45,901 nucleotides of DNA from Armatimonadota bacterium. Its GTDB lineage: Bacteria; Armatimonadota; UBA5829; DTJY01. Position 1 is the stretch's first letter; each line of letters begins with the position of its first letter. Shown here in pieces: positions 1 to 7,729 of the stretch. Below the pieces are notes generated by a model. That model had not been told where the DNA came from, ran no database searches, and saw only the letters and a program-made list of their open reading frames with translations. The stretch spans positions 1 through 45,901 of the forward strand of contig JANYKG010000175.1 in NCBI GenBank assembly GCA_025358205.1. The letters are read 5' to 3'. A program made the translations under genes and the position numbers.

Positions 1-75
1 TGATGAGTGATGAGTGATACGTGAACTACACACAGAGAGCGCGTGCGCCTTGGAGAGCAGTTCACGCGTCACTGG
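1..75. repeat. Intergenic word-repeat hairpin upstream of the URO-D-like gene
   Basis: Degenerate heptamer repeats (GATGAGT, GATGAGT, GATACGT) open the window. An inverted repeat pairs AGTGATACGTGAACT (13-27) with AGTTCACGCGTCACT (59-73), 13 of 15 positions complementary. A close relative lies at 36022-36079 between livG and livF. It probably forms a hairpin in RNA or DNA; the role is unknown. It may be the 3' end of an upstream operon, because the window starts inside it. Confidence 0.5.
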
Positions 76-128
76 GCACGGGCCAAGATCCGGAAAGAGA
101 GTACGAGAAAGAGTAGGAGTACGAGGGG

Positions 129-1169
129 ATGAGTTACACCATCGGGATGGATGCTATTTGCCTTCGGGCGCCTGAGCGCCTGGCGCACACGGAGTACTGC
201 AGCAACTACGCACTGGTTCGGGCGGTGACGGGTCTCGATCCGCGCACCGACCCGTCCGCGTGGCGGGCGTTCAACGACGCCTGGCAGCAGGACTTCATCT
301 GGACGGTGAACGACGGCCCGGTGGATTGGAGCAAGGCCGGGCGCGCAACCGACATGGGCCATGCAGAGTTCCTGGAGGATGGAATAGACCTTCGGGAGAA
401 CGTGCCTTGCCCGTTCAAAGACGTAGAGGAAGTCTACGCATTCGACGCCGTCGAGGAGTACGGACTGCCGGACATGGACGATCTGGTCGTCCACTACGAG
501 AACTGGTATCAGGCCGGTCGGAAAGCGAACCCGAACCAGGTCCACCCCGGCGGATACTACAAGACCATCGTCTCGGGGGCGATCCAGGCGTTCGGGTGGG
601 ACATGCTGCTGGAGGCCGCGGCAGACCCGGTGCGGTTCGACAGAGTTTTGGAGAGCATCTTCCAGAGGTCACTCTACCACTTCAAGGCTCAGGCGAAAAC
701 GTCTATCGAGGTCTTCCTCTGCCACGACGACATGGTCTGGACGCAGGGCGCGTTCATGCACCCGGAGTTCTACCGCACGGCGATCTTCCCCAGGTACAAG
801 AAGCTGTGGGACGTGATTCACGAGGCGGGCAAACTGGTGCTGTTCTGCTCGGACGGCGACTTCACGGAGTTTGTGGACGACATCTCCGATGCGGGCGCGG
901 ACGGCTTCATCTTCGAGCCGATGACGAGCCTGGACCCCATCGTGGAGAAGTACGGCAAGACGCACGTGATAATGGGCAGCAAGGTTGACTGCCGCACGCT
1001 GACCTTCGGCACGAAGCATCAGATCAAAAACGAGATTGACGAGACGCTGAAGATCGCCAAGGACTGCCCGGGGTTCATCTTCGCGGTCGGCAACCACATC
1101 CCGAGCAACGTGCCGGTGGACAATGCGCTCTACTTCTTCGACTACCTGAGCGCGAACTGGCGGCGGTGA
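129..1169 (+). CDS. Uroporphyrinogen decarboxylase (URO-D)-like family protein
   Basis: The 346-residue protein has the fold-length and sequence style of the URO-D/MtaA/CmuA superfamily: a TIM-barrel in which a long first half is followed by a motif of the type LVLFCSDGDFTEFVDDI (about residues 237-253), then a stretch ending in a conserved Gly-Asn-His near the C terminus (FAVGNHIPSNVP). Members that are not true haem enzymes often act as corrinoid or methyl-transfer proteins or are found in glycan/aromatic loci of environmental bacteria. No haem genes and no corrinoid protein are adjacent, so true HemE activity is unlikely and the substrate is unknown. The start ATG is supported by an AGGAG about 9 bases upstream (115-119). 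It is convergent with the PepSY gene, with a terminator between them. Confidence 0.75.
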   Translation: MSYTIGMDAICLRAPERLAHTEYCSNYALVRAVTGLDPRTDPSAWRAFNDAWQQDFIWTVNDGPVDWSKAGRATDMGHAEFLEDGIDLRENVPCPFKDVEEVYAFDAVEEYGLPDMDDLVVHYENWYQAGRKANPNQVHPGGYYKTIVSGAIQAFGWDMLLEAAADPVRFDRVLESIFQRSLYHFKAQAKTSIEVFLCHDDMVWTQGAFMHPEFYRTAIFPRYKKLWDVIHEAGKLVLFCSDGDFTEFVDDISDAGADGFIFEPMTSLDPIVEKYGKTHVIMGSKVDCRTLTFGTKHQIKNEIDETLKIAKDCPGFIFAVGNHIPSNVPVDNALYFFDYLSANWRR

Positions 1170-1217
1170 AGAATGAACCACGGAGGCACAGAGGACACGG
1201 AGAGAACTAAGAAGAAA

Positions 1218-1239
1218 GGGCCGGAGTTGCCCCCGGCCC
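1218..1239 (-). terminator. Rho-independent terminator of the PepSY gene
   Basis: On the minus strand GGGCCGG and CCGGCCC arms close a short loop and are followed by TTTCTTCTTAGTT. It lies 34 bases past the PepSY stop. The same stem and loop recurs almost exactly at 4008-4027, and variants occur at 1802-1823 and 5666-5687. Confidence 0.75.
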
Positions 1240-1272
1240 CCTGATTGCTGTTGACTGATAGTTCCCCAGAGC

Positions 1273-1674
1273 CTAGTGTTTCCCGGCTTTTTCGCCCTTT
1301 CCACCGGCTGCTCCCTTTGACTTGCTGGCTTCAGCTTTTTCCTCAAGGCCTTCCTTACCGGCCGTGGTTATCTCCTCGCTGTCTATCTTGCCGGTCGTGG
1401 CATTGATCATGACCTCGTGGAGTACCTTTTTAGAAACAACGAATACGCCGTAGTCCCACTTGCCTTCCTCGTTCTCAAGCTTGGTCTTGCCCTGAATCTT
1501 GCCAGGATATTTCTTCAGAACGATTGCATTTGCCTGGCGCGCCGTGATCTTCGGCACGAACTTCGCGGTTTTCCCGGATTTGCTCTTGGTCGTGGCTGCC
1601 ATACCGGTCGCGCAGATCATGAGCGAGAGGACGAGAATCGAAAAGATACCGAACAGGATTCGTCGAGCGTTCAT
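1273..1674 (-). CDS. Secreted PepSY-domain protein
   Basis: A 133-residue exported protein. It begins with a signal peptide (MNARRILFGIFSILVLSL then ...TGMAA, about residues 1-27), followed by one PepSY-like module (about 37-95): an ITARQANAIVLKKYPGKI helix and a beta-hairpin containing WDYGVFV and VMINATTGKI, the typical PepSY ending. The tail is rich in Lys, Glu, Gly and Ala and low complexity. PepSY domains are often inhibitors or chaperone-like modules of secreted peptidases. Two S41 peptidase genes lie just upstream on the same strand, but a terminator separates them, so a functional link is only suggestive. The start was placed at the ATG at 1674 because AGGAGG sits 10 bases upstream; the reading frame is open further. 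Confidence 0.8.
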   Translation of the reverse strand: MNARRILFGIFSILVLSLMICATGMAATTKSKSGKTAKFVPKITARQANAIVLKKYPGKIQGKTKLENEEGKWDYGVFVVSKKVLHEVMINATTGKIDSEEITTAGKEGLEEKAEASKSKGAAGGKGEKAGKH

Positions 1675-1721
1675 CGTCAGAATACCTCCTTGAAATGAGC
1701 CCCGCACGGAGCGTTGCTGAT

Positions 1722-1767
1722 ATTATGTCACAGCCATCTGTGTAGTCTCTGAGTGCAGTCTGAGACT
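1722..1767 (-). promoter_or_regulatory. Candidate promoter and 24-base dyad upstream of the PepSY gene
   Basis: Reading on the minus strand, CATAAT (1722-1727) could be a -10 box; no convincing -35 is seen. About 20 bases further upstream is an imperfect dyad, AGTCTCAGACT and ACTCAGAGACT around a GC centre (1744-1767, 9 of 11 positions paired). This placement fits an operator or activator site but is unproven. Confidence 0.3.
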
Positions 1768-1801
1768 TCTCTAAGGGCGTCGTTCGGCCACGCATGATAA
1801 A

Positions 1802-1823
1802 GGGCCGGAATCGCTCCCGGCCC
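1802..1823 (-). terminator. Terminator of the first S41 peptidase gene
   Basis: GGGCCGG and CCGGCCC arms (7 bp) with a short loop; on the minus strand it is followed by TTTATCAT. It lies 27 bases past the stop codon and is preceded by word repeats of the CACTGATCACTGTTCACTGA kind. Confidence 0.65.
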
Positions 1824-1850
1824 CACTGATCACTGTTCACTGATGACGGT

Positions 1851-3872
1851 TCACTTCCCCGATCGGGTCTTCTTGATGTGATCGAGCGTGAAGGCAAGCA
1901 CGGGATCATCAGCCTTCTGGTAGGCTCGGAGCAGCTTGTCGGTCATGGGGATATCCGGGAGGATTCCGTGCTCGTCATCCCCCGGTCGGGGCTTGGGGCA
2001 AACAAACTGCTTCCAAGACACGTTGCATCGAATCCCGCTGCTCTTCAGTTCAAATGGGTACAGATCGCCAAAGCTGTTGGGAACCCCACCCGTCTCGTAA
2101 CCCAGAATCCTCCCGACACGATAGTCACGGAACATCACCGCGAAGTCCGTCGCCGATGAGAACGTTGCATTATCCACAAGCAAGAAGACCCGCCCGTGGT
2201 AGAAGGCCCTCGGTCTGGTCACCGACTTCTCTTCAATGTCTCTATCCACGATCATTCCCTCAAGATCGGCAAGCTTCTGATAGTGCGCGCCGTACTTCGA
2301 GGCGTCGCGTATGCCCATGTACTTCTCCAAGGCTCTGGGATAGGCCGTGGATACGATCTCCCGACTCAACTTCTCGCGTATTCTTGAGAATGAGGCAAAC
2401 TTCGCGTCGTACAGATAGCTGAGGATGAGTTCTCCCATATCGGAATCTCCACCACCATTGCCGCGGATGTCTATGATCAGGTCTTGCGCTCCTTTGGCCT
2501 TGATCTGCTCGAAAACATCTTTCACTCTCTTCATCTCATCCCTACTGTTGTTGAAAGCCGGATAGACGAAGTACGCGACCTTGTCTGAATCCAGGAAACG
2601 GACCTGAGCGCCCTGCGTGGCTTGCCGCCGAATCCGCTCCATCCCGCCGTCCTTGAGCTTCTCGAAATCAGAAAGGCCGACCGTTGCAACCCTCTGTGTA
2701 CTTTGTTTCCCTTGCGCGTCTCGGAGTTCGAGGCTGAGGGACTCGGCTGAACCATAGAGGTTGGAGAAGCTGTACCAGAAGGTTTGTCTGGCTGTAAAAC
2801 GCACGGATCTGAATGCAAGCGTTTCCCCTGAGCAGCGGTCCAGAATGGGGCTGAGGAATTCCCGAACAGGCTTCCCATTCACGGACAGCGCCTCCAGCCC
2901 TTCCATGCTCTTGACGCTCGATTCCACGATGACAAAGCGGCCATTATCGTAGCCAAGCAGGAAAGGAGGGAACCGCATCTCCGATTCAGTCGGCTGAAAC
3001 TGCCACTCGACTGACGTGTGGCCGTCGTGGAAGAACGCGGCGGCGTAGTAGAGTGAATAGGCCAAATCGCCAATACTGATTTTGCCTTTGTTATCGAGAT
3101 GCTTGGAGACATCGCCCAGAGTCTGGCGCTTGAGTTTGACGTAGTCCTGAACACTCACCTTCGCCAGTAGATCGGGGTGAACCCGCTGCAGAGTCGAGAA
3201 GAATTGCTGAACATCTTCGACGGCTTCGGCCTGCGTGATTCGGTCCGGCACGGTGACGAAGTCATCACTGTAATCACCTTCCTTGAGCAGCTTGTCACCC
3301 TGGAAGATGTGGTATGAATGCAGTCCGTGGAAGAGGTTGTTTATGTCCACCAACGACCGATTGGAGCCGGCAGCGTACACGACGCAGTTACCTTTCCCAT
3401 AGGGGTTCTTGCCTACCAGGATGATTCGAGTCGCGCTAACCGGAGCTTTCACGCCGTTCCAGTGAAGAGCGCCTCCATCAACAGGTATGTGCAGAGGCTG
3501 AGTTGCGGCGATGAACAACCTGGACCCGATGGTTGTATAGAGGAGGAAGTCCCCCTTGAGCGCACCGAACTTGTTCTTAAGCGCGGAGTCATCAAGATTC
3601 GTGGCATCTATTACTTCGAGCTTGACATGGAGCTTGCTGCGATACAGGCCTTGTACCTTCTCAACATAGCGGACTGCGTTAGCGCGGCCCTCGTCGTTGG
3701 GAAATTCGTAGACTAGGGTTCGGGAATCCATGCACGAGTTGTTGATCATCAAGTCGTTTTGGCCGGACGGAAACTGAGAACTTGGAGTCTTCCACACGTT
3801 ATCGTGTAGAAACTGCGCGACAAACGCGAGCAGCAGAACGGAAACAGAAACGATAAGCCCCTTCTTTGCCAT
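1851..3872 (-). CDS. S41-family peptidase (tail-specific protease-like), copy 1
   Basis: A 673-residue membrane-anchored or secreted protein. Residues 5-22 are an N-terminal hydrophobic segment. Residues about 40-210 form a domain I do not recognise, with LMINNSCMDSRTLVYEFPND near its start. An S41-like part follows: FFSTLQRVHPDLL (about 224-236), FFHDGHTSVEW (His285), DLIIDIRGNGGGDSDMGE, and a serine motif LLVDNATFSSATDFAVMF (Ser572/573). The Lys of Ctp-type enzymes, expected about 25 residues later, is replaced by a GYETGGVPNSFGD loop, as in the tricorn/IRBP-like S41 branch that uses His rather than Lys. The ATG at 3872 is chosen because GGGGAGGA lies just upstream; an in-frame GTG seven codons earlier has no SD. 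A close paralogue lies at 5702-7729. Confidence 0.85.
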   Translation of the reverse strand: MAKKGLIVSVSVLLLAFVAQFLHDNVWKTPSSQFPSGQNDLMINNSCMDSRTLVYEFPNDEGRANAVRYVEKVQGLYRSKLHVKLEVIDATNLDDSALKNKFGALKGDFLLYTTIGSRLFIAATQPLHIPVDGGALHWNGVKAPVSATRIILVGKNPYGKGNCVVYAAGSNRSLVDINNLFHGLHSYHIFQGDKLLKEGDYSDDFVTVPDRITQAEAVEDVQQFFSTLQRVHPDLLAKVSVQDYVKLKRQTLGDVSKHLDNKGKISIGDLAYSLYYAAAFFHDGHTSVEWQFQPTESEMRFPPFLLGYDNGRFVIVESSVKSMEGLEALSVNGKPVREFLSPILDRCSGETLAFRSVRFTARQTFWYSFSNLYGSAESLSLELRDAQGKQSTQRVATVGLSDFEKLKDGGMERIRRQATQGAQVRFLDSDKVAYFVYPAFNNSRDEMKRVKDVFEQIKAKGAQDLIIDIRGNGGGDSDMGELILSYLYDAKFASFSRIREKLSREIVSTAYPRALEKYMGIRDASKYGAHYQKLADLEGMIVDRDIEEKSVTRPRAFYHGRVFLLVDNATFSSATDFAVMFRDYRVGRILGYETGGVPNSFGDLYPFELKSSGIRCNVSWKQFVCPKPRPGDDEHGILPDIPMTDKLLRAYQKADDPVLAFTLDHIKKTRSGK

Positions 3873-4007
3873 CGGGTCCTCCCCTGTCGTCACCTCAGAT
3901 TGCTCTCACATGAAGGCAGACGCTATGAGAGGTGTAAAGGTTGAACAGAATCCCAGGCGGCTACGCCGGTTCAGCCAGATGACTGATACTGGAGCTCGAC
4001 AAAGAAA

Positions 4008-4027
4008 GGCCGGAGTTGCCCCCGGCC
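4008..4027 (-). terminator. Terminator of the YgiT-type gene
   Basis: GGCCGG and CCGGCC arms with the same loop as the terminator at 1218-1239; on the minus strand TTTCTTTGTC follows. The stretch between it and the stop at 4079 holds word repeats (CAGGATGGACAGGATATATA). Confidence 0.65.
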
Positions 4028-4078
4028 CGTGCATCCTATATATCCTGTCCATCCTGCAGTATGGCTTTCAGATCACGA

Positions 4079-4306
4079 TCAAGCGGCTCTGTACTCGCGG
4101 ATGTCAACCTGCGTACCGTCGGCTGCGACCTCCTCTGCGGTCTCAAGGAGTCGCTCCGTCACCGATTCATCAACGTACTCCTCGCCGCAGTTCTCGCAGA
4201 TCTGCGCGGGTACGCCTTTGATCACCAGCGTCAGACCACCTCGCTCAAGAGTGACAGTGGCGGTACCTTGCTTCGTCTCACCTTGTCTGCAGATATGGCA
4301 GATCAT
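4079..4306 (-). CDS. YgiT-type zinc-finger protein (orphan type II antitoxin-like)
   Basis: A 75-residue protein with two CxxC pairs, MICHIC at the N terminus (Cys3, Cys6) and ICENCGEEY in the middle (about Cys37 and Cys40), separated by a TVTLERGGLTLVIKGVPA beta-hairpin. This is the N-terminal zinc domain of MqsA/YgiT antitoxins, found alone in many environmental genomes next to a small DUF4258 or MqsR-type toxin. The C-terminal helix (VTERLLETAEEVAADG) lacks a DNA-binding HTH. No toxin-sized frame lies on either side: upstream is decayed sequence and downstream a terminator. It may therefore be an orphan antitoxin or a relic. GGGGAG lies 5 bases before the ATG. Confidence 0.75.
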   Translation of the reverse strand: MICHICRQGETKQGTATVTLERGGLTLVIKGVPAQICENCGEEYVDESVTERLLETAEEVAADGTQVDIREYRAA

Positions 4307-4400
4307 CCCTGCTCCCCGGCCATAGCACGGACCGGCGCGGAGACGGTCCCTGAGTTATTCCCTGTCGGCGTTCATCCGCGTTGATCGGCGGCTCTCGTTT

Positions 4401-4472
4401 CGTTCCGCAATCCAATATCCGAAATCCGAAATGGGATTACCCGTTCTTCGCTTCGAATGCCTTCACGAACGA
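4401..4472 (-). pseudogene. Remnant of a second serC 3' end
   Basis: On the minus strand, 4437-4472 reads S-F-V-K-A-F-E-A-K-N-G-stop, matching the last residues of the intact SerC at 9600 (F-M-K-A-F-E-A-K-N-G-stop). The similarity continues about 35 bases past the stop codon into the 3' flank (4401-4436 against 9565-9599). Upstream of the remnant the match to serC ends abruptly. This is a displaced copy of a gene tail, not a functional gene. Confidence 0.65.
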
Positions 4473-4477
4473 TAGGG

Positions 4478-4682
4478 CTACTGAATGACGGTCACTTCCC
4501 GGTCCCGCACCTGCCGCTCGGGCGACTTAGCGGTCAGGTCGGTTGTGTAGTGCAGGGATGCTTTTCACTATTGGTCTTGGCGACGTGAATGCTCCGCTTA
4601 CGTCGGAGTCGTGGTGTTTGCCGACCCGTATCGCGGCCAGCGGCTCGCCGCTCTTGAGGTGCTGGTCAACGAACAGGCGGAT
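4478..4682 (-). pseudogene. Decayed coding tail, possibly pyrimidine-nucleoside phosphorylase
   Basis: Directly after the methyltransferase stop, the same frame stays open and reads I-R-L-F-V-D-Q-H-L-K-S-G-E-P-L-A-A-I and on to a stop near 4527; another frame carries coding-like sequence to a TAG at 4478-4480 (...R-D-R-E-V-T-V-I-Q). The G-E-P-L-A pattern resembles the C-terminal lobe of pyrimidine-nucleoside phosphorylases. The identification is weak; a frameshifted gene tail is the safest description. The whole 376-base gap 4307-4682 holds only this, the serC tail and word repeats. Confidence 0.3.
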
Positions 4683-5465
4683 TCACTCTCCACGCCTGCC
4701 AATCGCGATCAGTCTTGGGGAATCGTCGTCGTAAGGAGATCTGTCGTGATCACCCATTACACATATGTCCGCAAAGCCAACCATCCGGAGAAGATCTACA
4801 CACTCGTTTCTCTCAAGCCATCGATAGCTCTGCTCGAATACGAAGTGCCTTTCAGTGTCACCGATGCACTCTACGTATGTATGCAAGACCTTAACGGTCT
4901 GGATCGCTTGGTCTATGTTCAATTTCTTGTTGAATTCACGAGTGATAAGCCCTGTACGCGGATTGACGCATTCCTTTGTCATTCGCTCTACACCAACCTC
5001 CTGACCGGACATGAGGGTCGGCGATACAACATCGATAACCACCATGCCGCCAGGTAAGGTGTGCCGATAGAGACACGAGAAGCATTCTGATAGCGACTCT
5101 TGATCCGGGAGATGAAATACGGATGCGTTGGGAATGAATACCCCCGAGAAGGCCTCATCCAGATCAAACGAGCGCATGTCTGCCTTGGCGAGGGTGATGC
5201 GATCTCGAACATGATCAGGCTCGCTGCCTAGACTAATATACGCGTACTCCAACATATGCTCCGACAGATCGATTCCCACCATGCGGAAGCCGCGTCTTGC
5301 GAGAGGAATCGTGATCCGTCCGGTGCCACAAGCCACCTCAAGTATCGGAGAACCGCACTGCTCTGCAAGAGCGGCGTAAAACGGCACATCGGCCTTATTC
5401 CCAGCATATTGCCAATCGTAGAATCGAGCAAAATCATACTCTTCAAACGCATCCCGACTGACCAT
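4683..5465 (-). CDS. Class I SAM-dependent methyltransferase
   Basis: A 260-residue cytoplasmic protein with the Rossmann methyltransferase motifs: motif I ILEVACGTGRITIPLARRGF (about residues 41-60), GIDLSEHMLEYA (acidic Asp after beta 2), KADMRSFD (motif II region) and FSGVFIPNASVFHL. The substrate is unknown; this type includes many small-molecule methyltransferases. The ATG at 5465 has AGGAAGGA about 8 bases upstream; a GTG seven codons earlier lacks an SD. The gene is visibly richer in A+T than its neighbours and holds three of the six RTCGAY sites of the window, including two ATC-GAT codon pairs that host-like genes avoid. Both point to recent acquisition. It lies between two copies of a duplicated peptidase gene. 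Confidence 0.85.
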   Translation of the reverse strand: MVSRDAFEEYDFARFYDWQYAGNKADVPFYAALAEQCGSPILEVACGTGRITIPLARRGFRMVGIDLSEHMLEYAYISLGSEPDHVRDRITLAKADMRSFDLDEAFSGVFIPNASVFHLPDQESLSECFSCLYRHTLPGGMVVIDVVSPTLMSGQEVGVERMTKECVNPRTGLITREFNKKLNIDQAIQTVKVLHTYVECIGDTERHFVFEQSYRWLERNECVDLLRMVGFADICVMGDHDRSPYDDDSPRLIAIGRRGE

Positions 5466-5616
5466 ATATGTTGTCCTTCCTGACACGACTTATCGTCGAG
5501 ATCATCTGTCCTTCAGTAGGCCGAATGGAAATGATCACCAAGCACACTATCTAGCGTCTTTATAGCACCAAAGACCTGCAAGAGGCAAACATACTTGATC
5601 ACCGGGAGGCCGCTAG

Positions 5617-5641
5617 GTTTCGGGAACAAGCTTCCCGAAAC
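5617..5641. terminator. Perfect 10-bp hairpin
   Basis: GTTTCGGGAA and TTCCCGAAAC close a five-base loop (CAAGC). It lies downstream of the second peptidase gene and 150 bases upstream of the methyltransferase start. It has no U-run, so it could be a backup terminator or an mRNA-end stabiliser. Confidence 0.5.
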
Positions 5642-5665
5642 GCCCCACTCGCCATACTGCATAAT

Positions 5666-5687
5666 GGGTCGGGATCGCTCCCGACCC
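5666..5687 (-). terminator. Terminator-like hairpin of the second S41 peptidase gene
   Basis: GGGTCGGG and CCCGACCC arms (8 bp) with a six-base loop, 14 bases past the stop at 5702. Relative to the copies at 1218 and 1802 one C:G pair has changed to T:A on both arms, a compensatory change. The tail on the minus strand (ATTATGC) is only weakly U-rich. Confidence 0.55.
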
Positions 5688-5701
5688 GTACTGGTAACTG
5701 A

Positions 5702-7729
5702 TTACTTCTCGGAAGGCTTCTGGCGTGTTTTCTTCATGTGATCGAGCGTGAAGGCAAGCACCGGGTCGGCTTCCTTCTGGTAGGCCCGAAGCAACTCGAC
5801 GCTCATGGGTACGTCCGGGAGGACGCCGTGCATGTCATCACCAGGCCTGGGTTTTGGGCAGATGAACTGCTTCCAAGACACGTTGCATCGAATCCCGCTG
5901 TTCTTCAGTTCAAATGGGTACAGATCGCCAAAGCTGTTGGGAACCCCACCCGTCTCGTAACCCAGAATCCTCCCGACACGATAGTCACGGAACATCACAG
6001 CGAAGTCTGTCGCCGATGAGAATGTGGCATTATCCACAAGCAAGAAGACCCGCCCGTGGTAGAAGGCCCTCGGTTTGGTCGCCGACTTCTCCACCATGTC
6101 TCTATCCACGATCACTCCCTCGAGATCCGCAAGCTTCTGATAATACACGAAGTACTTCGAGGCGTCGCGTACGCCCATGTACTTCTCCAAGGCTTTGGGG
6201 TAGGCCGTGGATACGATCTCCCGACTCAGCTTCTCGCGTATTCTTGAGAATGGGGCAAACTTCTCGCCGTACAAATAGCTGAGGATGAGTTCTCCCATGC
6301 TGGAGTCTCCGCCTCCATTGCCGCGGATGTCTATGATAAGGTCTTGCGATCCCTTGGCCTTGACCTGCTCGAAAACATCTTTCACTCTCTTCATCTCATC
6401 CCTGCTGTTGTTGAAAGCCGGATAGACGAAGTACGCGATCTTGTCTGAATCCAGGAAACGGACCTGAGCGCCCTGTGTGGCTTGCCGCCGAATCCGCTCC
6501 ATCCTGCTGTCCTTAAGCTTTTGGAAATCCGAAAGACTCACCGTTTCAATCTTCCGCGCGCTTTGTTTCCCTTGAGCGTCTCGAAGTTCGAGGCTGAGGG
6601 ACTCGGCTGAACCACAGAGGTTGGAGAAGCTGTACCAGAAAGTTTGTTTGCTGGTAAAGCGCACGGTCTTGAATGCAAGCGTCTCGCCGGAGCAGCGGTC
6701 CAGAATGGGGCTGAGGAATTCCCGAACAGGCTTTCCATTCACGGACAGCACTTCCAGCCCTTCCAGGTTCTTGACGCTCGATGTCACAATGACAATGCGG
6801 CCATTATCGTAGCCAAGCAGGAATGGAGGAAACCGCATCTTCGATTCAGTCGGCTGAAACTGCCACTCAACTGACGTGTGGCCGTCGTGGAAGAACGCGG
6901 CGGCGTAGTAGAGTGAATAGGCCAAATCGCCAACACTGATTTTGCCTTTGCTATCGAGATGCTTGGAGATATCGCCCAGAGTCTGGCGCTTAAGCTTGAT
7001 GTAGTCCTCGACCTTCACTTTGGACAGGAGATCGGGGTGAACTCTCTGCAGAGTCGAGAAGAACTGGTTCACGTCCGCCACCGCCTCCGCCTTCGAGATG
7101 CTGTCTGTGCCGACAACGAAGTCCTTGTTGTAGTCGCCCGCCTTCAGCAGTTTGTCGCCCTGAGAGATGCGATATGAGCACCGCCCGTCACCTTTCATTA
7201 TGCCGGCTAGCAGGCGATTGGAACCTGCGGCATGCACAACGCAGTGTCCATCGCCATAGGGATTCTTGCCGACCAGGACAAGTCGAAGATCACTGACCGG
7301 AGCCTTCACGCCATTCCAGTGAAGCGCGCCTCCATCAATGGGTATGTGCAGAGGCTGCGTTGTGGCGTTGAACAACCTGGATCCGATGGTTGTGTAAAGG
7401 GCGAAGTCACCCCTGAGCGCACTCAGTTTGTTTTTCAGCGTGGAGTCATCCAGCTTCGTTGCATCTATTACTTCGACCTTGATATGAAGCTTGCTGAGAA
7501 AATTGTCGCGCGCTTTTTCGATGCGGCGAACCTCCTCGGCACGTCCCTCGTCGTTGGGTAGCTCATAGATAAGTGTTCGGGTATCCATGTACGACTTGCT
7601 GATCATCAAGTCGTTTTGGCCGGACGGAAACTGAGAACCAAGAATGTTCCCCAGGTTATCGTGAAGAAACAGCGCGACCAAGGCGAGAAACAGAACGGAT
7701 ACAGAAACGATAATCACTTTCTTTGCCAT
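5702..7729 (-). CDS. S41-family peptidase (tail-specific protease-like), copy 2
   Basis: A 675-residue paralogue of the protein at 1851-3872, alike in every domain: N-terminal anchor (MAKKVIIVSVSVLFLALVAL), the unassigned 40-210 domain, the FFHDGHTSVEW His, IIDIRGNGGGDSSMGE, and a LLVDNATFSSATDFA serine motif (about Ser571/572). The peptidase half is nearly identical to copy 1, with DNA blocks of about 100 bases unchanged (for example 2041-2140 against 5901-6000), whereas the N-terminal half has diverged more. That suggests gene conversion or selection on the catalytic part. The ATG at 7729 follows GGGAGGG. An upstream open frame adds 39 codons but belongs to the leader. The first 60-70 leader bases are shared with copy 1, so regulation may be shared. 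Confidence 0.85.
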   Translation of the reverse strand: MAKKVIIVSVSVLFLALVALFLHDNLGNILGSQFPSGQNDLMISKSYMDTRTLIYELPNDEGRAEEVRRIEKARDNFLSKLHIKVEVIDATKLDDSTLKNKLSALRGDFALYTTIGSRLFNATTQPLHIPIDGGALHWNGVKAPVSDLRLVLVGKNPYGDGHCVVHAAGSNRLLAGIMKGDGRCSYRISQGDKLLKAGDYNKDFVVGTDSISKAEAVADVNQFFSTLQRVHPDLLSKVKVEDYIKLKRQTLGDISKHLDSKGKISVGDLAYSLYYAAAFFHDGHTSVEWQFQPTESKMRFPPFLLGYDNGRIVIVTSSVKNLEGLEVLSVNGKPVREFLSPILDRCSGETLAFKTVRFTSKQTFWYSFSNLCGSAESLSLELRDAQGKQSARKIETVSLSDFQKLKDSRMERIRRQATQGAQVRFLDSDKIAYFVYPAFNNSRDEMKRVKDVFEQVKAKGSQDLIIDIRGNGGGDSSMGELILSYLYGEKFAPFSRIREKLSREIVSTAYPKALEKYMGVRDASKYFVYYQKLADLEGVIVDRDMVEKSATKPRAFYHGRVFLLVDNATFSSATDFAVMFRDYRVGRILGYETGGVPNSFGDLYPFELKNSGIRCNVSWKQFICPKPRPGDDMHGVLPDVPMSVELLRAYQKEADPVLAFTLDHMKKTRQKPSEK

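Noticed and set aside
129-1169. True haem enzyme HemE
   Set aside because: Sequence style and lack of other haem genes fit the divergent URO-D/MtaA-like branch better.
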